A program made the position numbers and the translations under genes. Below, piece after piece: positions 1 to 6,792 of a stretch of 6,838 bases of DNA (position 1 is the stretch's first letter; the number at the start of each line of letters is the position of its first letter). Source of the stretch: Chitinophagales bacterium (GTDB lineage: Bacteria > Bacteroidota > Bacteroidia > Chitinophagales > JADIYW01); the NCBI GenBank assembly GCA_020848315.1, contig JADLAH010000159.1, positions 1 to 6,838 on the forward strand, in the 5' to 3' direction. The notes beneath the pieces were generated by a model, which was not told the origin of the DNA, did no database searches, and was given only the letters and a program-made list of their open reading frames with translations.

Positions 1-858
1 CGCCACCAGCGCCTCCGGAATGGCGGCGACTGCCACAGAAATAGCGAGCAGCAACATATCTACCGGGTGCTCACCGCGTAGGATACCTACCACAAACAGC
101 AATGCACAAATCAGCAATACGATGAAAGCGAGTCGTTTTCCGAAGCTCGCGCGCCGTGCCTGCAAGGGCGTTTGTCCGCGGGCGCCTTCCAGCAATTGCG
201 CGATGCGGCCGATTTCTGTCTGATTGCCTGTTGCCACGACAATACCTTCTCCGCGGCCATTGGTGACAATCGTTGTTTTATAGGCCATATTGGCGCGGCT
301 GCCGATGGCGCATTTTCCCGCACACACCAGCAGGTGATTCTTTTCTATGTCGTGCGATTCGCCGGTCAGCGACGCTTCTTCCACTTTCAGGGTATGGGTA
401 TCAAACAAGCGCAAATCGGCGGGCACGATATCTCCGGCTTCCAGTAACACGATATCGCCCGGCACGAGTGCGGCAGCCGGAATCTTTTGTTCATGGCCGT
501 CTCTGCGCACCTGTGCGGCCGGTGCGGATAATTGTTTCAGCAGCAACATCGCTTTTTCCGCGCGGTACTCCTGAATGAAACCAATGAGTGCATTGAGGAA
601 TACAATAATCAGGATAACGGCAGCGTCCTTGATATCGCCAATGATGAAAGAAATAAGCGCTGCAGCCAGCAGTATGATGATCATTACATCTTTAAACTGA
701 TGCACCAACAACCAGAAAGTCGCCCGTTTTTTCTTTTCCTGAATTTCGTTGGGCCCGTATTGTTGTTGCCTGTTATGCACTTCCTCCGTTGTCAATCCTT
801 CTTTGCGGGTGCTGAGCACACGAAATACGGCTTCTGTGGAGGTGTGGTGGAAACTCAT
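1..858 (-). CDS. P-type cation (probably Ca2+) ATPase, N-terminal part, cut by window edge
   Basis: Only the first 286 codons are present; the frame is open to base 1. Seen: a cytosolic N-terminal region (residues 1-55) with the YGPNE signature of the cation-ATPase N domain near residue 34; a TM1/TM2 hairpin at about 57-97; the actuator domain with VPGD (132-135) and the dephosphorylation loop LTGES (164-168); then TM3 at about 240-255 and TM4 starting at about 265 and ending in IPEAL (280-284). The phosphorylation motif DKTG and the nucleotide-binding domain must lie beyond the edge; family members are usually about 830-900 residues. Glu282 in the PEAL motif matches the PEGL glutamate that binds Ca2+ in type II pumps, whereas plasma-membrane H+ pumps have a different residue there, so Ca2+ export by ATP hydrolysis is the best guess; other cations are not excluded. 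The start overlaps the protease stop codon as ATGA, implying co-translation. A Cys-x3-Cys (179-183) in the actuator domain is slightly unusual. Confidence 0.93.
   Translation of the reverse strand, partial: MSFHHTSTEAVFRVLSTRKEGLTTEEVHNRQQQYGPNEIQEKKKRATFWLLVHQFKDVMIIILLAAALISFIIGDIKDAAVILIIVFLNALIGFIQEYRAEKAMLLLKQLSAPAAQVRRDGHEQKIPAAALVPGDIVLLEAGDIVPADLRLFDTHTLKVEEASLTGESHDIEKNHLLVCAGKCAIGSRANMAYKTTIVTNGRGEGIVVATGNQTEIGRIAQLLEGARGQTPLQARRASFGKRLAFIVLLICALLFVVGILRGEHPVDMLLLAISVAVAAIPEALVA
855..858 (-). other. ATGA stop/start overlap, protease to P-type ATPase
   Basis: On the minus strand the four bases 858-855 read ATGA: ATG opens the ATPase and TGA closes the protease. Such overlaps usually mean termination-reinitiation coupling, tying ATPase synthesis to protease synthesis. 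The ATPase frame downstream shows a normal N-terminal domain right from this ATG, which supports the start. Confidence 0.9.
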
Positions 859-1943
859 TGGTTACCGGCAGCATTTTTAATCATTACAAATTCCGCTACA
901 TTATCAAAATCCAGCACACCGATAAATACACCGTTGTCGTATACCAGATGCAGTTCGTCTTTTCTTTGTAGCAGCGAAAGGTATATTTTCTCGAGTGGTG
1001 TGCCCGCATCCAGCACCGGCATATTGCGTTGGACGATGTTGCCTATCGGTGTTTCTTTGCCCGACTGACTCAATGCCTGAATGATGCCGTCGCGGTTGAT
1101 GGTGCCTACCGGAGTGTCTTTGTCCAGGACCAAAAATTGCCTGGACGTTCCGTTGAGCAGCAGCGCCACCGCCTCCGCGATAGTCTGTGTTTCCTGCAGT
1201 GTTTCGTAGTGATGCATCACGACATCTCTGACGAGATGTCCTTTGGTGAAATACGACATTTTTGTCATTTCCGCTTCGCTCTGCGCGCCGAGGATGATGA
1301 ATAATCCGATGAATATCAGAAACGGATTGGAATAAAATCCGGCGAAAACAAACAGGATGGCGAGGAATTGTCCGATTCTTGCCGCGACCAGCGTGGCTTT
1401 GTGCCGGGGCATCCGGAAAGCCAGCAGTGCCCGCAGCACCCGGCCGCCATCCATCGGGAAAGCGGGTATCAGATTGAAAACCGCCAGCCAGATATTGATA
1501 ATCAGAAACTGGATGAAAAAAGTTTGGGCATTCAGTCCCTGTTCGAGCAGTGATACCAGTTGCTGAGAGGTGTCAGGAAAGGTGATGAAGAGACCGGTAA
1601 TGGCTGCAATCACAATATTGACGGCCGGTCCGGCGAATGCGACGACGAGTTCCTCTTTCGGATTTTCCGGAATGGATTCCAGATTGGCCACGCCGCCGAT
1701 GGGCAACAGGGTGATGGAGGTCGTATTGATATGATAGTGTTTGGCCGCGAGCGCATGTCCGAGTTCATGCAGGAACACGACAAAGAAAACACTGCCCACA
1801 AGCAATAAAGTCCAGCCGGTCTGCGTCAGGTTTTCTCCGTTCCGGTAGTTGCTGAACGCGATATAGGCAATCAGCAGGAGGAAGGTCCAGTGGATGGACA
1901 CGCGAATGCCGGCAATTTTTCCGAGTTGCAAAGAGCCTTTCAT
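855..1943 (-). CDS. M50 (site-2-protease family) membrane metalloprotease with C-terminal CBS pair
   Basis: A 362-residue intramembrane zinc protease by family. Seen: a start typical of the group (GKIAGIRVSIHWTF, about 8-21), TM segments near 16-32, 44-64, 98-121, 141-162, 184-203 and 205-221; the zinc motif HELGH at 59-63 (His59, Glu60, His63); and FPMDGGR at 162-168, where Asp165 is the expected third zinc ligand. Catalytic residues therefore look intact. Residues about 235-362 form two CBS repeats, a module that in other proteins binds AMP, ATP or related adenylates and would make activity respond to energy charge. This is the Rip3-like / SpoIVFB-like architecture with CBS and without a PDZ domain. 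The substrate is unknown; related enzymes cut anti-sigma factors or other single-pass membrane proteins, and none is encoded here. The start is 12 nt after the upstream Usp stop, and the stop overlaps the ATPase start. Confidence 0.95.
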   Translation of the reverse strand: MKGSLQLGKIAGIRVSIHWTFLLLIAYIAFSNYRNGENLTQTGWTLLLVGSVFFVVFLHELGHALAAKHYHINTTSITLLPIGGVANLESIPENPKEELVVAFAGPAVNIVIAAITGLFITFPDTSQQLVSLLEQGLNAQTFFIQFLIINIWLAVFNLIPAFPMDGGRVLRALLAFRMPRHKATLVAARIGQFLAILFVFAGFYSNPFLIFIGLFIILGAQSEAEMTKMSYFTKGHLVRDVVMHHYETLQETQTIAEAVALLLNGTSRQFLVLDKDTPVGTINRDGIIQALSQSGKETPIGNIVQRNMPVLDAGTPLEKIYLSLLQRKDELHLVYDNGVFIGVLDFDNVAEFVMIKNAAGNQ

Positions 1944-1955
1944 AGTAGGTTTGGT

Positions 1956-2804
1956 TTAATCGTTTTCCGGAATGGACAATAATGGAATATGAACGTGGTG
2001 GGCGGTTCCTTCCGTAATGCTTTTCTGAAAGAGTTTATTCCACCAACCTTCGCGCTTCTCCGGTTTTACCACGAGTATGTCTGTTTTATCATTGAGTGTG
2101 ATTTGAAGCAAAGCCTGCGTGATATGGTCGCCCGGTTCGTGGCGGAAAGTGATGTTGCCAGATGCACCGAGGTGATGCGTTACTTTCTCCCGGAATTGCT
2201 GCAGCGCCTTTTCCTGTGCGTCTTTGTCTTTCTCATATTTGTCGATGTGCAGCAATTGTATAGTCGCGCCGAAATAAGCGTTATTCCAGCTGTTCAGGTA
2301 AGTCAGTGCTTGCAGGTCTTTGCTGTTGTAATCGGTGGCAAAGGTAATCTTTGCGGGCATGGAAAAAGTGTAATTGTCCGGCACTGCCAGCACAGGCACA
2401 TCGGCATTGCGCATCATGTGTGCGGTAAAGCTGCCGACGGCCACTTCCTTGATACCACTGGCACCTGTTGTTCCCATCACCATCCAGTCGATATGGTGTT
2501 GGCGGCAATATTGCAGCAGACTGCTTTCTTCAGCACCTTTATCAATATGAAGAGAGATATGTTCCGCATTTTTTCCGAACGTCTCTTTCATTTCCTGCAA
2601 GGCCTGCAGCATTTCAGTAGTATGTTGTTGGTTGTCCGCATCTGCCTGTGACTGCGTCGTAAAGGCACTTTCAAAAGGCTTGAACACATGGTATAATACA
2701 ATGCTGGCTTTTGTCACCTTTGCCAGTTCTATCGCGTAGCAAAAGGCATTCTCGGCGGATTCGGAGAAGTCGGTGGGAACGAGGATTTTTTCTATTTTTT
2801 TCAT
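1956..2804 (-). CDS. tandem-domain universal stress protein (second copy)
   Basis: A soluble cytoplasmic protein of 282 residues built of two UspA domains (about 4-143 and 151-279). Domain 1 begins with the classic strand ILVPTDFS (7-14) and carries a complete G-2x-G-9x-G-S nucleotide motif (Gly111, Gly114, Gly124, Ser125), so ATP binding there is likely. Domain 2 keeps the opening strand with an Asp (FATD, 155-158) but its C-terminal part, around WWNKLF (254-259), lacks the glycine loop, so it probably does not bind ATP. I chose the ATG at 2804 because the Usp fold starts immediately after it; the longer reading from 2843 adds 13 residues unlike the family and overlaps the preceding gene by 34 nt. 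The gap from the upstream Usp stop is then 5 nt. Such proteins modulate survival under starvation, hypoxia or oxidative stress; a specific target cannot be read from the sequence. Confidence 0.93.
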   Translation of the reverse strand: MKKIEKILVPTDFSESAENAFCYAIELAKVTKASIVLYHVFKPFESAFTTQSQADADNQQHTTEMLQALQEMKETFGKNAEHISLHIDKGAEESSLLQYCRQHHIDWMVMGTTGASGIKEVAVGSFTAHMMRNADVPVLAVPDNYTFSMPAKITFATDYNSKDLQALTYLNSWNNAYFGATIQLLHIDKYEKDKDAQEKALQQFREKVTHHLGASGNITFRHEPGDHITQALLQITLNDKTDILVVKPEKREGWWNKLFQKSITEGTAHHVHIPLLSIPEND

Positions 2805-2809
2805 GTCGT

Positions 2810-3649
2810 TTATTTTGGGAATATAATTAATGGCAACATACATTCTGCCGCGAGATCGCGGGTGATATCACCGGAAATAAATTGTTTCCATCTCGATTTT
2901 TTGGGAACATACAGTGCCACCATATCGGCTTTGATGTTGGCCGCATAAGTGACAATTCCGTGTGCAATAGCATCGCTTTCCAGGATATGTACGTCGATAT
3001 TTTTATAGCCCGATTGTGCGATAATTTCATCCACCACATGGTCTGCCGCTGCCTGCGTGCTGCCCTTGTAGGTGCTGTTGTCCGGAATGACATGCAGCAC
3101 TTTAATCTCCGCATTCCAGTATTGCGCGAAGGGCAGGAGACCGCTCAGTTCGCTGTGCAGATTGGTGATATCGGAGGCATACACCAGTTTTTCCAATCCC
3201 TGAAAGCGTGCATATTCCGGGATGATGCAGACCGGCAGGCTACAGTTTCTCAGTACGGCAATCGCGTTGCTGCCGAGGATGATTTTTTTGAGCCCCGTGC
3301 TGCCTTTGCTGCCCATCATAATCAGGTCGTACGGCTGCTGTCGCGTTTCCTCTTCAATGCCTTCTTCCACAGGATAGCTGCTGATGATTTTATAATTCAC
3401 GGAAGTGGTGTTGTCCGGATATTTTTGCTGGATATCTTCGAGGATATGCACCATTTCCCGTTTGGCGTGTTCCTGTAATTCCGCTTCCAGTTCCTGCGCA
3501 TTTCCTGTGGCCGGCGGCGGCCCGTCGAAATACAACACATGCAGCAGCGTGATATCGCAGGGAATATGCTGCGCAAAATCGGCCGCGTAGAAGATGGCAT
3601 TCAGGGAAACCGCGGAAAAATCAGTGGGAAGTAATACTTGTAGTTTCAT
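2810..3649 (-). CDS. tandem-domain universal stress protein (first copy)
   Basis: A 279-residue, two-domain UspA protein, paralogous to the gene that follows it. Domain 1 (about 1-145) starts with VLLPTDFS (5-12) directly after the initiator and has an intact G-2x-G-9x-G-S ATP motif (Gly113, Gly116, Gly126, Ser127). Domain 2 (about 153-279) opens with LVYASD (155-160) and ends with IPK-like Bacteroidota sequence, but its loop region (about 248-262) has no glycine motif, the same asymmetry as in the partner gene. The two proteins share the opening PTDFS and the aromatic/basic W-K-x-F element near the C-terminus, pointing to gene duplication followed by divergence; by eye they are clearly not near-identical. 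The start lies 11 nt after the exchanger stop, with no Shine-Dalgarno sequence but an A-rich leader, as is common in Bacteroidota. The two may form homo- or heterodimers; that is inference. Confidence 0.94.
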   Translation of the reverse strand: MKLQVLLPTDFSAVSLNAIFYAADFAQHIPCDITLLHVLYFDGPPPATGNAQELEAELQEHAKREMVHILEDIQQKYPDNTTSVNYKIISSYPVEEGIEEETRQQPYDLIMMGSKGSTGLKKIILGSNAIAVLRNCSLPVCIIPEYARFQGLEKLVYASDITNLHSELSGLLPFAQYWNAEIKVLHVIPDNSTYKGSTQAAADHVVDEIIAQSGYKNIDVHILESDAIAHGIVTYAANIKADMVALYVPKKSRWKQFISGDITRDLAAECMLPLIIFPK

Positions 3650-3660
3650 CTTGTTAGTTT

Positions 3661-4668
3661 TTAAACGGATAATTCCGGATGAAAGAATAGAAATATCATC
3701 AGTAGTATATAGATAATCAAAATCAGGAAAGTATCAAAGCTGAGCAGCCAGTTTTTCTTTTGCCTTTTTATGCTGAGCCCGATACCGGTAATGACTGTCA
3801 TGATAATAATGGCGATGATGGAAATCAGGTGACTGTTGTTGATATGCGCATACAGATTGCCTGTTGTATAAAAGATATCGTCGATGGCGAGTATCAGGAT
3901 GTTGAAGATATTGCTGCCCAGCAGATTGCCCACCAGCATATCAAAATTGCCGATTCTGATGGCCGCGAAGGAAACAACCAGTTCCGGCAGCGACGTGGCG
4001 ATTGCGAGAAACAGCGTGCCGAAGAATGTCTGACTTACTCCGGCGGACTCCGCGATATGATTTCCGAAATAGGGCAGGAAGACGGCCGCCACAATTACGA
4101 CGAGCGCGTTGAGGATATAAAAAACAACCGCATTTTTCAAGGTCAGTCCGGTGTCGGCGGTCGGGGCGGATACTTCCGGCGCTGCCTGTTTTTCATGCCT
4201 GAAAATCGCCCAGATAGCAAACATATAAACGGTGATATTGACAAAGGTGAACAGATTAATCCAGCCTATATTTGGTGTGACGGCGCTCAGCAGGATGGCC
4301 ATCGCCGTTGTACACAGCAGCAGGATGCTCCACAGTCCGGCAAAGAGGTGACTGCTTTTTACGATAGACGTCAGCGGCATTTTGATGCGTGCGTCGATAA
4401 AGGATAAAATCAGCAGGTTGAACACGCAGCTGCCGAAGATATCGCCGGCGGCGAGGTCCGGTTCCTGCAGTATGCTGACGGCGCTGATGCCATTCAGCAA
4501 TTCCGGCAGCGAAGTGACGGAGGCCATCAGGATAAGTCCGATCCACGCTTTACCCAAACCGGTCAGTTCCGCGATGGCATCACCATACCTGGCGAGTTTC
4601 GTGCCGCTCCATACTATCACCATCGTGCAGGCCAGAAATCCAAGTATATGTAATGTTACTGATGGCAT
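3661..4668 (-). CDS. Na+/Ca2+ exchanger-type antiporter (CaCA family, YrbG-like)
   Basis: An integral membrane protein of 335 residues with about ten hydrophobic segments and the two inverted alpha repeats of the Ca2+/cation antiporter superfamily. Repeat 1 has SVTSLPEL (50-57) followed by GDIFGSCVFNLLIL (75-88); repeat 2 has ATSLPEL (224-230) followed by GNLLGSNIFNILIL (247-260). The glutamates Glu56 and Glu229 are the expected cation ligands. Repeat 1 departs from consensus by Val in place of Gly before TSLPEL and Cys in place of Asn in the GSN motif; whether this changes ion preference is unknown. A hydrophilic loop at about 157-177 separates the halves. Family members exchange Na+ or H+ for Ca2+, or K+ and Na+ in some branches, so the ion is not certain. 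I use the ATG at 4668 because the first helix begins right after it; the upstream ATG at 4749 would add 27 polar residues overlapping the preceding gene. Confidence 0.93.
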   Translation of the reverse strand: MPSVTLHILGFLACTMVIVWSGTKLARYGDAIAELTGLGKAWIGLILMASVTSLPELLNGISAVSILQEPDLAAGDIFGSCVFNLLILSFIDARIKMPLTSIVKSSHLFAGLWSILLLCTTAMAILLSAVTPNIGWINLFTFVNITVYMFAIWAIFRHEKQAAPEVSAPTADTGLTLKNAVVFYILNALVVIVAAVFLPYFGNHIAESAGVSQTFFGTLFLAIATSLPELVVSFAAIRIGNFDMLVGNLLGSNIFNILILAIDDIFYTTGNLYAHINNSHLISIIAIIIMTVITGIGLSIKRQKKNWLLSFDTFLILIIYILLMIFLFFHPELSV

Positions 4669-4691
4669 ATTATGTTCTAACGATATTTTAT

Positions 4692-6302
4692 TTAAATGGG
4701 TTCCTGTAGGCTTATTTGTGCTGCCGCTCCTGCCAGGTATTTTTTGCACGATGTGATTTCCTTATACACATTCAGCAGGGTGGAGGCCTCGAGTTCGTTG
4801 ATTAAATCACTCTTCAGCCAGTTCAGTATCTGTGTTTTTTTCTCATTTTCATATGCCAGCGAAGTGCTCAGCAATTCGGGAAGCCGTGTGTCCGCGGCAT
4901 CCAGTGCTGCTTCAAATCGTATCCAGTCTTCCGAAATCTCCTGCAACTGCATATGCAGAATATCGTTGATGCTGTTGCCGAATTCCTGCAGGTTGTGTTC
5001 TATGTCGATAATTGCTTTGGCCGCGTTAATGGTCTGCCGGATGGTCGCCATATAATTCCACAATTCTTCATTATCCTGCTCCGCGGAAATTTTGCTTTGC
5101 AGTTGATTGTAATACACCAGCAGGTCGCCTTCCGTCTTTTTCAGTTTTTCGTACAACTGCTGAGGATCGTCGGCAGGCTGCGCCATCTTTCTCATATTGC
5201 TCAGGATATTCTGCTGTTTGCCGCTGTCTGATACAAGCGTGTTGCGGATAAAATGCCGCGTGCTGTCCAGTAATCGACGGGCTTCCTTTGCCAGCGCTTC
5301 CGATGCCAGTGTCCAGTATTCCGGATGTTTGGGCGTGGTAAATACAAGCGGTTCCGACGTTTCTTCGCGGATGTATTTTTCCAGCCATTCTGAAAATATG
5401 GACAAAAACGGCAGGAAGATGACGATGGAAAATAAATTGATGACCGTCTGAAAGGCCACCAGTCCTATCAGCGGATCGCTGATGTGGAGGATGTGTTCGA
5501 TGAAATAAATCAGCCAGCGCAGGAACACAAACGCGAACACGCTGGTGAAGATATTGTAATAAAAATTGCCCCAGGCCACTCTCTTTTTTTCTACGGAACC
5601 CTGCACGCCCCAAAACAGGATTTTCATGGTGGTGCCGACCTCAGAGCCTATCACCAGCGCGGCGGCGGTCGGGAAACTGAGGATGCCGGAATAAATAGCG
5701 GTGAGCGCAATCGCCATGGTGGCGGAGCTCGATTGTATGATGGTGGTGAGCAGGAATCCCAATAGGACAAAAACGATGAGCGGATAGGATTTAAATTGCT
5801 CCATCGGGAAGGCATTCACGAGGACATCCGCGCTTTCCTTGATGAAGGACAGACTGAGGAACAGCATGCCCAACGCGAACAGCACGGAGAAAAACCGGAA
5901 CAGCGATTTGTTTTTGCGCAGCAGAAACATGGCCAGCGTACTGATGGCGATGACGGGCAGCGAGAAAAAGAGGATATCGAACTTAAAGCCGAGGGTGGCG
6001 ACAATCCAGCCGGTCATGGTGGTGCCGAGGTTGGTGCCGAGAATGACGGCAAGCGCGTTCCTGAACGTGATGATGCCGGCTTCCACAAAGGCGAGCACAA
6101 TCAGCGATACGACGGAGCTGCTCTGCGCGATGGCTGTCAGCACCGTGCCGATGGCGATGGCCTTGAACAGGTGTTGCGTGTTCCTGCGGATAAACAGCTT
6201 CAGCGAGCGACCCGACACCTGCTTCAGGATGTCTTCCAGTTGCCCCATGCTGTAAATAAACAGGCCCAGACCTGCCAGGAATTTCCAGATTTCTCCGCTC
6301 AT
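4692..6302 (-). CDS. Na+/phosphate cotransporter family protein with PhoU-like C-terminal domain
   Basis: A 536-residue protein. The membrane part (about 1-305) holds the two Na/Pi cotransporter repeats, each with a QSSS signature (60-63 and 190-193) followed by a GTNLGTT / GSEVGTT motif (89-95 and 219-225); this inverted-repeat core is diagnostic of the NptA / SLC34-type family. Roughly nine hydrophobic segments are visible. The C-terminal part (about 325-536) is soluble, rich in Glu, Lys, Leu and Gln, and predicted all-helical, resembling the PhoU-like tail found on many bacterial members, which is thought to tune transport or sense metal-phosphate status. Bacterial members may import phosphate with Na+ or allow efflux, so direction is not established. 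The ATG at 6302 is preferred because the first membrane helix starts directly after it; the longer reading from 6386 overlaps the upstream gene by about 70 nt with a non-conserved tail. It lies 13 nt after the upstream stop. Confidence 0.94.
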   Translation of the reverse strand: MSGEIWKFLAGLGLFIYSMGQLEDILKQVSGRSLKLFIRRNTQHLFKAIAIGTVLTAIAQSSSVVSLIVLAFVEAGIITFRNALAVILGTNLGTTMTGWIVATLGFKFDILFFSLPVIAISTLAMFLLRKNKSLFRFFSVLFALGMLFLSLSFIKESADVLVNAFPMEQFKSYPLIVFVLLGFLLTTIIQSSSATMAIALTAIYSGILSFPTAAALVIGSEVGTTMKILFWGVQGSVEKKRVAWGNFYYNIFTSVFAFVFLRWLIYFIEHILHISDPLIGLVAFQTVINLFSIVIFLPFLSIFSEWLEKYIREETSEPLVFTTPKHPEYWTLASEALAKEARRLLDSTRHFIRNTLVSDSGKQQNILSNMRKMAQPADDPQQLYEKLKKTEGDLLVYYNQLQSKISAEQDNEELWNYMATIRQTINAAKAIIDIEHNLQEFGNSINDILHMQLQEISEDWIRFEAALDAADTRLPELLSTSLAYENEKKTQILNWLKSDLINELEASTLLNVYKEITSCKKYLAGAAAQISLQEPI

Positions 6303-6315
6303 GTATGGGTTGGGT

Positions 6316-6705
6316 TTAGTGACCGAGCAGTACGTGAATATCGTGCAGTAATTGTGATTCCGCTTTGTTGACACCCGAGAAGGCATGAGCGATGCTGTCC
6401 ACTGTGCGGATAATCAGCGCGTTCAAGGCCGGTGTGAAAAGGGCGGGATGCGCGTCGTGGTAGGCGCGGAAGTCCTGCCAGCATGCCTCGGCTTCGGTAT
6501 CTTCGGCGAGCAGCCAGTCGAACACGATTTCAATCTGATAGGCGATGTCTGTGCCAAACGCATCTTTATGAGATTCCGCGGGCACCCATTCTTCCTGCAC
6601 AATGCGGTTGAGTTCCGCCACTTCCTTTTCTTTCACAGAGCGGTCAATAGCCGCCACGGCATAAAATAACCGGCCCAGTTGTTCGTACATTTCCTTTGTA
6701 AGCAT
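6316..6705 (-). CDS. small TerB-like helical protein (hypothetical)
   Basis: A 129-residue, all-helical, acidic protein with no signal peptide. Two stretches resemble the duplicated acidic helix-turn pattern of the TerB (tellurite resistance B) fold: AAIDRSVKEKEVAELNRIV (about 18-36) and VDSIAHAFSGVNKAESQLL (about 104-122), where an alpha helix is followed by an Asp or Gly turn and then a charged Glu-rich helix. In the family such acidic residues bind metal or partner proteins; here the second copy has lost the expected Asp, so metal binding is not certain. TerB-like domains are often accessory parts of ion or stress systems, which suits the neighbours, but I cannot name a function. The ATG at 6705 is chosen because the helical domain begins there; an upstream ATG at 6807 would add 34 residues including a hydrophobic stretch, which could make a membrane anchor but looks like leader sequence. 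As first gene visible it may open the operon. Confidence 0.72.
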   Translation of the reverse strand: MLTKEMYEQLGRLFYAVAAIDRSVKEKEVAELNRIVQEEWVPAESHKDAFGTDIAYQIEIVFDWLLAEDTEAEACWQDFRAYHDAHPALFTPALNALIIRTVDSIAHAFSGVNKAESQLLHDIHVLLGH

Positions 6706-6724
6706 AATGATATTTTTTGGTGAA

Positions 6725-6737
6725 GTATCAGCGATAC
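6725..6737. repeat. short inverted repeat GTATC-AGC-GATAC
   Basis: Perfect 5-bp arms (6725-6729 and 6733-6737) around a 3-nt centre, ending about 20 nt upstream of the TerB-like start codon. It is small enough to occur by chance, but its position before the first gene makes it a possible operator half-site pair or 5' UTR hairpin. Confidence 0.35.
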
Positions 6738-6777
6738 AAATAAACACAATGCCGCCGACCTGTACTATGACATATAT

Positions 6778-6792
6778 CAGCAGACGCTGCTG
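6778..6792. repeat. short inverted repeat CAGCAG-ACG-CTGCTG
   Basis: Perfect 6-bp arms (6778-6783 and 6787-6792) around a 3-nt loop, GC-rich. No T-run follows on either strand, so it does not fit a classic intrinsic terminator. It could be a leader hairpin or a binding site, or chance. Confidence 0.4.

Noticed and set aside
172..1068. Several plus-strand frames opposite the ATPase and the protease C-terminus
   Set aside because: The minus-strand reading gives a continuous P-type ATPase with PGD, TGES and PEAL motifs and no frameshift.
1989..2651. Long plus-strand open frame opposite the second Usp gene
   Set aside because: Its product shows no family features and a composition rich in Cys, His and Phe, as expected for the antisense of a real gene.
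2805..2843. Longer N-terminus for the second Usp protein
   Set aside because: The extra 13 residues are not Usp-like and would overlap the preceding gene; the ATG at 2804 sits right before the conserved first strand.
3760..4407. Plus-strand open frame of about 215 codons opposite the exchanger
   Set aside because: Same antisense signature (Asp/Gln/Arg rich) opposite a membrane protein with intact alpha repeats.
5796..6371. Plus-strand open frame of about 190 codons opposite the phosphate transporter
   Set aside because: Highly charged, repetitive Glu/Gln/Arg/Gly composition is the mirror of hydrophobic membrane codons; the minus frame has clear family motifs.
6778..6792. Inverted repeat as an intrinsic terminator
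   Set aside because: No T-tract follows the hairpin on either strand and no gene is seen ending into it.
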